Shown: positions 7,842-16,465, counted from the stretch's first letter. The stretch is DNA of 64,000 bases from Streptomyces humi (GCF_001005085.2 NZ_LBMU02000099.1:1-64000), one strand, 5' to 3'. The notes: a model not told the origin generated them from the letters alone. Program-made: numbers and translations.

Positions 7842-8461
7842 CGGGCCTCCGCGGGCCGGTCGTCGATCAGGTGCTGGACGAGGGCGAGCAGCGCGTCCAC
7901 CGAGGAGTGCGCGTCCCGGGCGTCGCAGGTCACCATCGGGGTGTCCGGCGCCAGGTCCAGCGCGGTGCGCAGTTGCTCGCCCGTGTAGTGGTCCGGCGCG
8001 TCCGGGAAGGTGTTGAAGGCGACCGCGTACGGCAGCCCCGCGTCCTCGATCAGGCCCAGCACGTCGAACGAGGCGTCGATGCGGCGGCTGTCCACCAGGA
8101 CCAGGGCGCCGAGCGCCCCGTAGGAGATGTCCTCCCACAGCGTCCGGAAGCGGTCCTGCCCAGGTGTCCCGAACAGGTACAGCACGACCCCGCCGGACAG
8201 ACTGATCCGCCCGAAGTCGATGGCGACGGTCGTGGTCTCCTTCTCCCGCACCCCGTCGAGGTCGTCGACGTGCGCCGAGGCCTCGGTGAGGTGTTCCTCG
8301 GTGTGCAGCGGGCGGATCTCCGACACCGCGTCGATCAGGGTCGTCTTGCCGACCCCGAACGGGCCGGTGACCAGGATCTTGACCAGGTCGCGGGCGGAGT
8401 CGGGAAGATGGGGGCCGCCCGAGCGGGGCAGCTCACCGGTGCTTGAGGGCGCGGAGGCCAT
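7838..8461 (-). CDS. cvnD: Conservon small GTPase
   Basis: This 207-aa Ras-like GTPase has a P-loop GPFGVGKT at residues 33-40 and the G3 motif FGTPGQDR at 97-104. The NKxD base-recognition motif is degenerate (NTFPD). CvnD proteins resemble MglA-type switches and are thought to cycle GTP while partnering CvnB (roadblock) and the membrane sensor CvnA. Its first 29 bases overlap the end of the DUF742 gene and its stop overlaps the P450 start, so expression is coupled throughout. Confidence 0.92.
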   Translation of the reverse strand: MASAPSSTGELPRSGGPHLPDSARDLVKILVTGPFGVGKTTLIDAVSEIRPLHTEEHLTEASAHVDDLDGVREKETTTVAIDFGRISLSGGVVLYLFGTPGQDRFRTLWEDISYGALGALVLVDSRRIDASFDVLGLIEDAGLPYAVAFNTFPDAPDHYTGEQLRTALDLAPDTPMVTCDARDAHSSVDALLALVQHLIDDRPAEAR

Positions 8462-8795
8462 CGGCCACTCTCTTCAGCAGGTCGGGGTCGAACCGTTCGG
8501 CGGGCGGGATCGGCGCGCGGGCCCGGACCAGGCCGCGGTCCACCAGATCGGCGGCCAGCACCCGGACGGCTGAGAACGGCAGCCGCAGCAGCGCCGCCGC
8601 CTCCACCACCGTCAGCGCGCCGCCGGACAGCAGTTCCAGGAGCGCGAGTTCGGCGGCGGGCAGACCGGCGGGCAGCGGCGCCCCGTCGCGGGTGAGCACC
8701 GTCAGCCGTTCCAGATGCGGACGGCTGGGCCGGGCCACCCCGCCGGTGGACAGATACGCGGGGACCAGGGGACGGCCACCACGGCGGCCGGTCAT
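8433..8795 (-). CDS. cvnC: Conservon DUF742 protein
   Basis: This 120-aa protein has the DUF742 profile: a short basic N-terminus, LVPAYLSTGG, then a winged-helix-like region with LLELLSGGALTVVEAAALL and FSAVRVLAADLVDRGLV, ending in RFDPDLLKRVADGLRAL. The fold suggests DNA or protein binding, but the function is not established. The ATG at 8795 overlaps the cvnB stop (ATGA). An in-frame reading runs far upstream across cvnB and cvnA in another frame and has no support. Confidence 0.9.
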   Translation of the reverse strand: MTGRRGGRPLVPAYLSTGGVARPSRPHLERLTVLTRDGAPLPAGLPAAELALLELLSGGALTVVEAAALLRLPFSAVRVLAADLVDRGLVRARAPIPPAERFDPDLLKRVADGLRALKHR

Positions 8796-9214
8796 GCCGG
8801 TGCGCCGCCGTCGGAGCCTCTGGGCGCCGCCGCCATCGTCTTCTCGCCCAGCCGGGCGACCTGTGAGTGCACCCGGTGCGCCAGCAGGTCCAGCCGCACC
8901 TCCGGGTCGCCGTAGGCGGCCACACAGGTGCCGTGGTCGGTCGGCACGATCAGCACGTAGCCGTGGTCCGACTCGATGACCACCTGCCGCACCTCGGCCC
9001 GGTCCCGGTCCGCGAAGGTGGCGGCCGCCGCCCGGCAGGCGCCCTGCACGGTGCTGGTGATCGCCGCCACCCGCTCGGCGGTCGCCCGGGACAGGCCGTC
9101 GGTGTAGCCGGTCGCCAGACCGTCCCGGGTGAGCAGGACGGCGGCCAGTACATGCGGTACCTGTAGGACGGGTTCCAGCACCCATGCCGTGTCGCCCGCG
9201 TCGCGGCTGGTCAT
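8792..9214 (-). CDS. cvnB: Conservon roadblock/LC7 protein
   Basis: This 140-aa roadblock/LC7 protein has the typical helix-strand pattern: LEPVLQVPHVLAAVLLTRDGLATGY, the helix TAERVAAITSTVQGACRA and the strand QVVIESDHGYVLIVP. MglB-type members bind the partner GTPase and can act as GTPase-activating platforms, here presumably for CvnD. It overlaps cvnA (ATGA) upstream and cvnC (ATGA) downstream. Confidence 0.92.
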   Translation of the reverse strand: MTSRDAGDTAWVLEPVLQVPHVLAAVLLTRDGLATGYTDGLSRATAERVAAITSTVQGACRAAAATFADRDRAEVRQVVIESDHGYVLIVPTDHGTCVAAYGDPEVRLDLLAHRVHSQVARLGEKTMAAAPRGSDGGAPA

Positions 9215-10905
9215 CTGGCCGCTCCTCCTTCGTCGTCGGTCCGGTGGGGGTCGGGCGTGCTCGCCCGCTTGGGGGTGCGCGCCGCCGCGGTGCCGTACTG
9301 GAGGGCGGCGAGCGCGGCGGCCGCCTCCTCCGGCCGGCGCGCGGCCGGCCGCGACGGGGGTGTGCCGGGTTCGGCGGCACGGGTACGGCGGCGCCGCTGC
9401 GGCAGACCGGCCGGGGTGACCGGCTCCTGGCGACCGGGCGCCGGAGCGCCGGCCCGCGCGTGCTCGGCGCCGCCGGGACCGGATCCGCCGGGACCGGATC
9501 CGTCGGGACCGGATCCGCCGGGATCGGCCGCCGCGCCCACGGCCGTCGCGTTGCCCACGACGGGACCGGCCGCCGCGCCCACGGCCGTCGCGCTGCCCAC
9601 GCCGGGAGCGGGCGCGGCGCCCACGGCGGGAGCGTCAGGTGCGGGCGGCGCGGTGGGCGCGGACTCACTGGCCCCGGTTCCGTCGACGCCCGTCCCGTGT
9701 ACGGCCGTCTCGTGTACAGCCGTCCCGTGTACGGCCGTTGCGCGCACCGCGGTTCCCTGCCCGGCCGTCTCGCGGGCGTCGGTCTCGGCGACCGGCTGCT
9801 CCCGGCCCGCGGTGCGCTCCCGTACCGCGGGTTCCCGGGTCGAGCGGGGCGCGCTGGCCGACGGCGGGCGTTCGCCGGGGTCGATCCGGGCCAGCAACCG
9901 GCTGTCCACCCGCAGTACCGCCCGTACCCCGCCGTAGGGCGACGGGGAGGTGACGTCGACATGCAGGTCGAACTGGCGGGTCAGCTGGCCGACCGCGGCC
10001 AGGCCCATGCGCGGCGGGTCGCCGAGATCGGTCAGCAGGACCGGGTCGCTGCCCGCCACCAACCGCTGGGCGCGGGCCCGTTCGTCCTGCGTCATCCCGA
10101 GGCCCGCGTCGTCGACGGTGACGCACACCCCGTGGTGGACGTGTTCCAGGTTGACCACGACGTCGGTGTCCGGCGCCGAATGGCGCAGCGCGTTGTCGAG
10201 GAGCTCGGCGACGATGATGGCGACCGGTTCGACCGCGTGCGACACCAGGGCGGTGCCCGGCTCCAGATGGTTGTGCACCTTCACCCGGTGGTAGCCGGCG
10301 AGCCGGGCCTGGCCGCCGGTCACCGCGTCCACCACGTGGGACTCCTCGCGGGCCAGCCCCACCCAGGCCCCGCACACCACGGCGGCCACCTGGGCCCGCC
10401 GCAGCGACTGCTCGTTCTCGTGGTCGAGTGCGAACAGGGTCTGCGCCAACTCCGGCTCGTCGTAGCGCTGTTGAAGGCCGCGCAGGGCGTCCTGGAGGCG
10501 GTACAGGGCGGCCTGGATCTCCCGGGTGGCGCCGCGCAGTCCGGCCTGCGCGGCGGCGTCGATCCGGACCCGCTGCGCGGTCAGCTCCTCGCGCAGCGCG
10601 GTGAGCACGTACTCCAGGGCGATCCCGGTGGGGGTCCCGGGCGTGTGCTCGCGGGCCGGTCCCGGCACCCTGAGGTGCGGATGGGCGAGCTGGGCCGCCG
10701 CCGCGGGCATCCGACGGGCCGCGAGATGCTCGATCTCGGTGATGAACGCGCCCTCCGCGCCGTCCAGTCGGGCGCGCAACTCCACCACCTCGGCCCGCAG
10801 CGCCGCGTTCCGGCGCCGGGTGCGAACCAGGGTGCCGCCGAGGGCGAGCGCGCAAAGCGTTCCGGCGGCGAGACCACCGGCCACCAGTTCCGGTAATTGG
10901 GTCAT
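9211..10905 (-). CDS. cvnA: Conservon sensor-kinase-like ATPase
   Basis: This 564-aa protein has one N-terminal membrane helix (VAGGLAAGTLCALALGGTLV), a coiled-coil NAALRAEVVELRARLDGAE, a helical middle domain and a HATPase domain with N-box AELLDNALRHS and G-box DDAGLGM. It lacks an evident phospho-accepting His-box, as is usual for CvnA. The ATG at 10905 precedes the membrane helix directly; an upstream in-frame start at 11013 adds 36 residues without a clear feature. The C-terminal third (about 390-520) is low-complexity and encoded by tandem DNA repeats. It is the promoter-proximal gene of the six-gene operon. Confidence 0.88.
   Translation of the reverse strand: MTQLPELVAGGLAAGTLCALALGGTLVRTRRRNAALRAEVVELRARLDGAEGAFITEIEHLAARRMPAAAAQLAHPHLRVPGPAREHTPGTPTGIALEYVLTALREELTAQRVRIDAAAQAGLRGATREIQAALYRLQDALRGLQQRYDEPELAQTLFALDHENEQSLRRAQVAAVVCGAWVGLAREESHVVDAVTGGQARLAGYHRVKVHNHLEPGTALVSHAVEPVAIIVAELLDNALRHSAPDTDVVVNLEHVHHGVCVTVDDAGLGMTQDERARAQRLVAGSDPVLLTDLGDPPRMGLAAVGQLTRQFDLHVDVTSPSPYGGVRAVLRVDSRLLARIDPGERPPSASAPRSTREPAVRERTAGREQPVAETDARETAGQGTAVRATAVHGTAVHETAVHGTGVDGTGASESAPTAPPAPDAPAVGAAPAPGVGSATAVGAAAGPVVGNATAVGAAADPGGSGPDGSGPGGSGPGGAEHARAGAPAPGRQEPVTPAGLPQRRRRTRAAEPGTPPSRPAARRPEEAAAALAALQYGTAAARTPKRASTPDPHRTDDEGGAAR
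9472..9750. repeat. In-frame minisatellites in the cvnA tail
   Basis: Three arrays lie within cvnA: four 15-bp units near 9472-9531 (gccgggaccggatcc, Gly/Ser/Pro-rich), two 42-bp units near 9526-9612 (Ala/Val/Gly-rich), and four 15-bp units at 9691-9750 (cgtcccgtgtacggc, TAVHG-like). All periods are multiples of three, so copy changes would keep the frame. Confidence 0.8.
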
Positions 10906-11124
10906 GGAGTCGGTTTCCAGGGGGAGTAGGGCAGCAGTGGGCAGGGGGAGCCCAGGGCCCCTCCCATGTGGCACTCGCAGCACAGTACACACCGTCATTG
11001 ACCGGCCCCGCACGGTGAATCGTTACATCGCTTCGAATCCGTTCGATGACTGTTCGCTTCTGTGTCAAGTGTCGGAAATGCCGTGCGAGCAAGGGGAGTT
11101 GGGGTCCGAACGTGCTCCGTGCCG

Positions 11125-12399
11125 TCACCGGGTGGCGGACGCCGGTGCCGGCAGGTCGAAGACGTGGGCCGGGGAGACGGTCCGGGTGATCGCCCGGCCG
11201 AACAGCGTGCTGGGCTCGATGTCGCCGTGGTAGCTGATGTCGGTGTTCAGCAGCACCACCACCGTCGTCCGTGTCGACGGCAGGTACACCGTCAGGGCCT
11301 CGTAGCCCGGCAGCGAGCCGTTGTGCCCGATCCAGCCCTGCACGTCGAAAATGCCGAGGCCGTACCCGGCGCCGGTGATCCCGGTCGGGGGAGTGGTCAG
11401 CCGCTGCTTCTGGGTGGCGGGGGCGACCATCGTGCGGCCGTCGGGGAAGACCCCGGTGGCCGCGGTGGGCGCCCAGGTGTGCAGGTCGTCCAGGGTCGAG
11501 ATCATCGCGCCGGCCGCCCAGCCCCAGGACGGGTTCCAGTCGGCCGTCTCCGCGACCTTCCCGTCCGCCGTCTGGTCGGTGTAGCCCTGGGCGTGCGGGG
11601 TGGGGAACTCGTTCCCGGTCGGGAACAGCGTCTGCTTCATGCCCGCCGGGGCGAGGACGTGCCGCGCGAGGTACGTGCCCAGCCGCTGCCCGCTCTCCTT
11701 CTCGACGAGCAGGCCGAGCAGGATCAGGTTGGTGTTGGAGTAGTAGAACTTCCGCCCCGGCTGGAACATCACCGGGTGCTTGAAGGAGTAGGCCAGCAAC
11801 TGCTGCGGGGTGAAGGGGCGTTGCGGGTCGGACGTCAGTGCCTTGAAGAAGGCGTCGTCCTCGGAGTAGTTGAACAGTCCGCTCCGCATCCCCGCCAGGT
11901 CGCGCACGGTGATCCGGTCGCCGTTCGGGACGCCGTCGAGGTACTTGCCGATGGGGTCGTCCAGGCCCACCTTGCCCTGGTCGACCAGTTGCAGCACCGC
12001 CGTGACGGTGAACATCTTGGTCTCGCTGCCGATCCGCATGTAGAGGTCGGACGACATCCGCTGCCCGGTCGCCTTGTTCGCGACCCCGAACGAGCGAACG
12101 TAGTCGGGCTGCCCGGGTGTCCAGACGCCGACGGTCACGCCGGGCACCTGGGCTTCGCGCATGACCTTCCGCACGGCCGCGTCGAGTTCGGCGGCCACGG
12201 CCGGGGTCATCGGGCGGACGTCCGGGCTCCCGGACGGTGACGGCGGGGGCGGGGCGGTCCGCGAGGTCGAGGGGGAGGCCGAGGGCACGGCGAACGTGGC
12301 CGGCGCGGCGGCGGGCGCGGTGGCGAGCGGCCCCGTCAGCGTCCCCAGGAGGACGGCGACGGCGGCGCCCGCGCGCAGCAGGGCGGGTGGACAGGACAT
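11125..12399 (-). CDS. Secreted serine hydrolase, class C beta-lactamase / DD-peptidase family
   Basis: This 424-aa protein has a signal peptide (about 1-32) and a Ser/Pro-rich linker up to about residue 62. The catalytic domain carries the SxxK motif in GSETKMFT, YSN in FYYSNTN and HNG in WIGHNGSLPG. These define the S12 family of D-alanyl-D-alanine carboxypeptidases and esterases rather than a dedicated resistance enzyme. It probably acts on cell-wall peptides or related esters outside the membrane. It lies 219 bases from cvnA in the same orientation and is probably transcribed separately, since that gap should hold the conservon promoter. Confidence 0.9.
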   Translation of the reverse strand: MSCPPALLRAGAAVAVLLGTLTGPLATAPAAAPATFAVPSASPSTSRTAPPPPSPSGSPDVRPMTPAVAAELDAAVRKVMREAQVPGVTVGVWTPGQPDYVRSFGVANKATGQRMSSDLYMRIGSETKMFTVTAVLQLVDQGKVGLDDPIGKYLDGVPNGDRITVRDLAGMRSGLFNYSEDDAFFKALTSDPQRPFTPQQLLAYSFKHPVMFQPGRKFYYSNTNLILLGLLVEKESGQRLGTYLARHVLAPAGMKQTLFPTGNEFPTPHAQGYTDQTADGKVAETADWNPSWGWAAGAMISTLDDLHTWAPTAATGVFPDGRTMVAPATQKQRLTTPPTGITGAGYGLGIFDVQGWIGHNGSLPGYEALTVYLPSTRTTVVVLLNTDISYHGDIEPSTLFGRAITRTVSPAHVFDLPAPASATR

Positions 12400-12507
12400 G
12401 GGCTGACTCCAAGCACGTGAGAGGGACCGTGCGGTGGGGTCGGACGTCAGAACCCTGAGATCACAGGATACGAGCGGGCACCCGAAGGCGCCCGTCGGCC
12501 GGCCGCG

Positions 12508-12975
12508 CTACTCCTGCCCAGCGGGCCGCAGCACCGCCAGCGTGCCGTTGGCCTCGCGCAGCGCCAGCTCCAGCAGGCCCGGCGTGTGCAGGGCGCCGCT
12601 TCCGTCGGGCGGCACCAGCCACTCCAGGCAGCCCCCGGGCCGGTACGGCGGCGGCACGGCGACCCACGCCCCCTTGGTCGCGTAGCGCAGCCCGGCGCCG
12701 ATCCAGCCGCCGGACGGGTCGGGCGGCAGGAAGAAACCGACCCGGCGCGCGTCGGTGTCCACCAGGGTCGGCCCGGGGACGGGCAGCGACGGCCGCCACA
12801 GCAGATCCAGCGTCAGCAGACCGAGCCGGTCCGGCACGCTGAGCACATCCCAGAAACGGCCGGCCTCCAGGAGCGAGACGCCCTCACCGTGGTCCCATTC
12901 CCACTTGCACGCCCGGGGGTCCGCCGAGGCGGCCGCGAGCCATTCCACGCCCTGCATCCACATCCTGTTCGCCAT
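12508..12975 (-). CDS. Conserved Streptomyces hypothetical protein
   Basis: This 155-aa soluble protein has no signal peptide or membrane segment. It contains AACKWEWDHG-like, VGFFLPPDPSGGWIGAG and GCLEWLVPPDG stretches that recall a recurrent family of streptomycete proteins of about 150 residues annotated as hypothetical or primase/polymerase-like. I cannot assign a function. GGAGCGG precedes the ATG at 12975. The gene is separated from its neighbours by gaps of over 100 bases, so it is probably monocistronic. Confidence 0.75.
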   Translation of the reverse strand: MANRMWMQGVEWLAAASADPRACKWEWDHGEGVSLLEAGRFWDVLSVPDRLGLLTLDLLWRPSLPVPGPTLVDTDARRVGFFLPPDPSGGWIGAGLRYATKGAWVAVPPPYRPGGCLEWLVPPDGSGALHTPGLLELALREANGTLAVLRPAGQE

Positions 12976-13283
12976 TTACCGCTCCGGCACTTGGTACATC
13001 GGTACGCCAACCCGGCATATGCATGCTGGTAGATATTTCTAAGTGGCGGAAGGGGTGGCGAACCCTGGCGTTTGAGGCCTGATGTGCGAACACCGGTCAC
13101 GCGTGCTGTCCGCGGCGGCGGGGCGGAACGTGCCGTGGGTGGGAGCGACGCTCGATTCGATCGTCGTCGCACACGAATCAAGCGCTGTCGCACACGAATC
13201 GATCGTCGGATATTGAAATCACCTCCGTATCGGTCGTAGGCTCCCCTCGTTCCGTCGCCGCCGCTTCCGACCTGGGGGACCTC
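12976..13283. promoter_or_regulatory. Divergent promoter region with 21-bp-spaced direct repeats
   Basis: This 308-base gap between the hypothetical gene and the aminotransferase has no gene. GTCGCACACGAATC occurs at 13166-13179 and again at 13187-13200, exactly two helical turns apart, and is flanked by cgattcgatcgtcg and cgaatcgatcgtcg, which are inverted around tcgattcg/cgaatcga. This layout suits an oligomeric Lrp/AsnC regulator binding one DNA face, and such a gene follows the aminotransferase. A further imperfect palindrome (ccggcatatgcatgctgg) lies near 13013. Confidence 0.6.
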
Positions 13284-14633
13284 ATGGACCGCACCCGACT
13301 GCTCGCCCTCCTGGCCCGGGAGAGCGCCGAGGCCCAGCGCCAGAACCCCCGCTCCCGAGCGGCATATGCCAACGCCGGCCATCTCTTCGGCCGGGTCCCG
13401 ATGACGTGGATGAACAAGACCGCCGGGGCCTTCCCGCGCTACCTGGCGACCGCGCGCGGTGCCCGGGTCACCGACGTCGACGGGCACTCGTACATCGACT
13501 TCTGCCTCGGCGACACCGGGGCGATGGCCGGGCACTCGCCGGCCGTGGTGACCGAGGCGGTGCAACGCCGGTTCGGCGAGCTGGGCGGCGCCACGGCGAT
13601 GCTGCCGACGGAGGACGCGGAGTGGGTCGGCGCCGAGCTGACCCGCCGCTTCGGGCTGGCCCGCTGGAGCTTCTCGCTCACCGCGACCGACGCCAACCGG
13701 TGGGCGATCCGGCTGGCCCGGGCCGTCACCGGCCGCCCGAAGATCCTCTTCAACAGCTACAGCTACCACGGCAGCGTCGACGAGTCCCTCATCGTGGTCG
13801 GCCCCGACGGCACGGGAGCGCCCCGCCCCGGAAACGTCGGCGCGCCCTGTGACGTCACCCTGACCAGCCGGGTCGCCGAGTTCAACGACCTGGACCAGCT
13901 GGAGCGCGAACTCGCCCACGGCGACGTGGCCGCCGTCCTCATGGAGCCCGCGCTCACCAACATCGGCATCGTGCTGCCGGAACCCGGCTACCTGGCGGGC
14001 GTGCGCGCCCTCACCCGGCGGTACGGCACCCTGCTGATCAACGACGAGACGCACACCTTCTCGGCGGGCCCCGGCGGCTGCACCGCCGCCTGGGACCTGG
14101 AGCCGGACATGCTGACCATCGGCAAGGCCATCGGCGGCGGCATCCCGGCCGGCGCCTACGGTCTCTCCGACGACCTCGCCGAGCGCCTGCTGGCCCGCGC
14201 CGACCTGGACCTGGTGGACATGGGCGGGGTCGGCGGCACCCTCGCGGGCAACGCCCTGTCGGTCGCCGCGACCCGGGCCACCCTGGAGCACGTGCTCACC
14301 GACGAGGCGTTCGACCGCATGGCCAAGCTCTCCGAACGCTTCGAGACCGGGGTTCGCTCGGCCGTCCGGACCCACGCCCTGCCCTGGTCGGTCAGCCGCC
14401 TCGGGGCCCGCACCGAGTACCGGTTCGCCGACCCGGCCCCGCGCACCGGCACCGAGTCCGCGGCCGCCGCCGACCCCGAGCTGGAGGACTTCCTCCACCT
14501 CTACCTCGCCAACCGGGGCATCCTGCTCACCCCGTTCCACAACATGGCCCTGATGTGCCCCGACACCACCGAGCAGGACGTCGACACCCACACCGAGGTG
14601 TTCGGGGCCGCCCTGCTCGAACTGCTCGGCTGA
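13284..14633 (+). CDS. Class III pyridoxal-phosphate aminotransferase
   Basis: This 449-aa fold-type I PLP enzyme resembles glutamate-1-semialdehyde aminomutase-like transaminases. Supporting segments are the cofactor region SLTATDANRWAIRLARA, the conserved Asp in LLINDETHTF and the Schiff-base Lys in TIGKAIGGGIP (about residue 280). It is not the housekeeping HemL: the gene stands apart from heme genes and is followed after 50 bases by an Lrp/AsnC regulator, suggesting a catabolic amino acid or amine transaminase. The substrate is unknown. Confidence 0.85.
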   Translation: MDRTRLLALLARESAEAQRQNPRSRAAYANAGHLFGRVPMTWMNKTAGAFPRYLATARGARVTDVDGHSYIDFCLGDTGAMAGHSPAVVTEAVQRRFGELGGATAMLPTEDAEWVGAELTRRFGLARWSFSLTATDANRWAIRLARAVTGRPKILFNSYSYHGSVDESLIVVGPDGTGAPRPGNVGAPCDVTLTSRVAEFNDLDQLERELAHGDVAAVLMEPALTNIGIVLPEPGYLAGVRALTRRYGTLLINDETHTFSAGPGGCTAAWDLEPDMLTIGKAIGGGIPAGAYGLSDDLAERLLARADLDLVDMGGVGGTLAGNALSVAATRATLEHVLTDEAFDRMAKLSERFETGVRSAVRTHALPWSVSRLGARTEYRFADPAPRTGTESAAAADPELEDFLHLYLANRGILLTPFHNMALMCPDTTEQDVDTHTEVFGAALLELLG

Positions 14634-14683
14634 CCGCCGGCCCGACCGCAGCCGGCCGAACCAGAGAGGAAGAGGGCACCGAC

Positions 14684-15130
14684 GTGCACATGGACGACAT
14701 CGACCGGGCCATCCTGCGCGAGCTTCAGACCGACGGCCGGATCGCCTACGCCGACCTCGGGCCCCGGGTCGGTCTCTCCGCCTCCGCGGCCCGGCAGCGG
14801 CTCCAGCGGCTGCTGGACTCACGGGCCGTGCAGGTCGTCGGTGTCACCGACCCGATGGCCATGGGCGGCCAGGCGATGGCCCTGCTCGGCATCGGCACGG
14901 ACGGTGACCCGCGCGCCGTCGCGGACGCGCTCGCCGCCCACCCCGAAGTGGTCTACTCCGTCTTCACCTCGGGCGGCTTCGACCTGTTCGCCGAAGTGGT
15001 CACGCCAGGCCCGAAGGACCTGCTGGACTTCGTCAACGACGTGGTCCGCCCGATCGAGGGCGTACGCGAGGTCCAGCCCTTCCCGTACTTCGGCATCCAC
15101 ACCCACCGGTTCCTGTGGGACGTCGGCTGA
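14684..15130 (+). CDS. Lrp/AsnC family regulator
   Basis: This 148-aa protein has an N-terminal winged HTH (LSASAARQRLQRLL, about 27-40) and a C-terminal RAM effector domain (about 65-140). The GTG at 14684 has AGAGGAAGAGG eight bases upstream; an ATG two codons later is possible. It lies 50 bases after the aminotransferase and is probably cotranscribed, so it is a natural candidate for the protein that binds the direct repeats at 13166-13200 in response to an amino acid. Confidence 0.88.
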   Translation: MHMDDIDRAILRELQTDGRIAYADLGPRVGLSASAARQRLQRLLDSRAVQVVGVTDPMAMGGQAMALLGIGTDGDPRAVADALAAHPEVVYSVFTSGGFDLFAEVVTPGPKDLLDFVNDVVRPIEGVREVQPFPYFGIHTHRFLWDVG

Positions 15131-15143
15131 GCCTCAGCCGATG
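15121..15143. terminator. Hairpin containing both stop codons of convergent genes
   Basis: cggctga (15124-15130) pairs with tcagccg (15134-15140) over a GCC loop and extends to about 10 bp with one G-U pair. Both the TGA of the Lrp gene and the TGA (TCA on plus) of the phosphatase gene lie inside the stem. Confidence 0.65.
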
Positions 15144-16231
15144 CCGGGCGTCAGGACGAGCATGGTGGCGTCGTCCCGCACCTCGCAGCGCCCGGACAGG
15201 TCGGCCCACACCGCCTCGGTGAGTCCGGCCCCGTCCGTGCCGGTGAAGGTGGCCAGCCGCTCCGGGAGCGGGTAGAAGCGCCCCGCCGGGTCTCGCGCCT
15301 CCCAGACCCCGTCCGAGGCGATGAACAGCCGGTCGCCCCGGCCCAGCTCGACCGTGACCTCCTTCGGAGCCTCCGCCTTCGCCAGCCCGAGCCCCAGCGG
15401 CGCGGCCGGCGCCACGCCCAGCTCCCGGGCCCGGCCGTCGCGCAGCAGCACCGGAGCCGGATGGCCGCAGGCCACGATCCGCACGGTCCGCAGGTCGGCC
15501 GAGAACTCCAGCAACAGGGCGGTGGCGAACAGTTCCGCGTTCGGCACGTCCGCCGAGTCCACCCGCATCCTGCGGTCCATCCGGGCCGCCACCGCCTCCA
15601 GGTCCGGCTGGTCCAGCACCGCCTCCCGGAACGCCCCGAGCAGCGCGACCACGGTGGACACGGCGGCCAGCCCGTGGCCCCGTACGTCCCCCATCACCGC
15701 CCGCACGCCGTACGGCCCGTCGCGCACGTCGAAGAAGTCCCCGCCGACCAGCGTGCCGCGCTGGGCGGCCCGGTACAGCCCCGCGCAGCCCACCGCGCCG
15801 ACCCGCTCGGGCAGCGGCGGCAGCACGGCCTGCTGCACCGCCTCGCCCACCGCCCGCTCGGTGACCAGCTGGGCGTCCCGGTGACTGCGCACGTACGACA
15901 CGAAGACGCTCAGGACCGCCACGAACGTGATCGTGAGCAGGTCGGTGTTGCCGGGGCGGTTGAGGTGGGTGGCGGGCACGTTGAGGAGCACCACCACCAG
16001 GGAGCTGAGCAGGGCCGTCGCCAGCGGCCCGTAGGACAGCACGGCCAGCGGCGGGATGGCGCCGAGGAGGAAGCCGAAGTCGTGGCCGTGCGGGCTGACC
16101 AGGGTCGCCACCGTCACCGCCACGAGCAGCGCGACGGGCAGCACCCGCACCCAGCGCGGCGGAGGCGCACCCTGCAACCAGCCACGACCGTCCCGGTAGC
16201 CACGCGGCGACCAGCCGCGCACCGAAGTCAC
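15134..16231 (-). CDS. Membrane PP2C-family (SpoIIE-type) phosphatase
   Basis: This 365-aa protein has a hydrophobic N-terminal region of about four helices (28-115) resembling membrane sensor domains, a short coiled linker, and a PP2C/SpoIIE catalytic domain with metal-binding Asp residues in VGGDFFDV, VMGDVRGHG and the terminal RDDATMLVL. Such enzymes dephosphorylate anti-sigma-factor antagonists in partner-switching pathways. No anti-sigma or antagonist gene is adjacent, so the partner is unknown. The start is GTG at 16231. Confidence 0.88.
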   Translation of the reverse strand: MTSVRGWSPRGYRDGRGWLQGAPPPRWVRVLPVALLVAVTVATLVSPHGHDFGFLLGAIPPLAVLSYGPLATALLSSLVVVLLNVPATHLNRPGNTDLLTITFVAVLSVFVSYVRSHRDAQLVTERAVGEAVQQAVLPPLPERVGAVGCAGLYRAAQRGTLVGGDFFDVRDGPYGVRAVMGDVRGHGLAAVSTVVALLGAFREAVLDQPDLEAVAARMDRRMRVDSADVPNAELFATALLLEFSADLRTVRIVACGHPAPVLLRDGRARELGVAPAAPLGLGLAKAEAPKEVTVELGRGDRLFIASDGVWEARDPAGRFYPLPERLATFTGTDGAGLTEAVWADLSGRCEVRDDATMLVLTPGIG

Positions 16232-16360
16232 ATCCCCAAGCTACGCCCGTGCCCCGGCACCGGCCCCGCCAGGCGGCGCCGAAAACCCGTGGACGCGGAC
16301 CGCCCCGGTTCCCTACCGTGTGGGCACACGCCCGAGACCGGACGGAAGGAGGCGAGTGCC

Positions 16361-16408
16361 GTGATCACCACACCCAGCCAGCGCTCCCTCCCCGAATTCC
16401 GGGCGTGA
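16361..16408 (+). CDS. Possible 15-aa leader peptide before a GNAT gene
   Basis: GTG at 16361 preceded by GGAAGGAGG starts a 15-codon ORF (MITTPSQRSLPEFRA) that stops 57 bases before the GNAT start. The ribosome site is stronger than that of many genes here, so translation is plausible. It could couple or attenuate expression of the next gene, or be fortuitous. Confidence 0.35.
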   Translation: MITTPSQRSLPEFRA

Positions 16409-16465
16409 CAGGTCCCAGCTGACCCGGGAGCGCGCCCCGCAGCACGCGACATCCCGGAGGAATCC

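Noticed and set aside
11125..12399. Antibiotic-resistance beta-lactamase
   Set aside because: The motifs fit a general S12 DD-peptidase/esterase, and there is no regulatory or resistance context.
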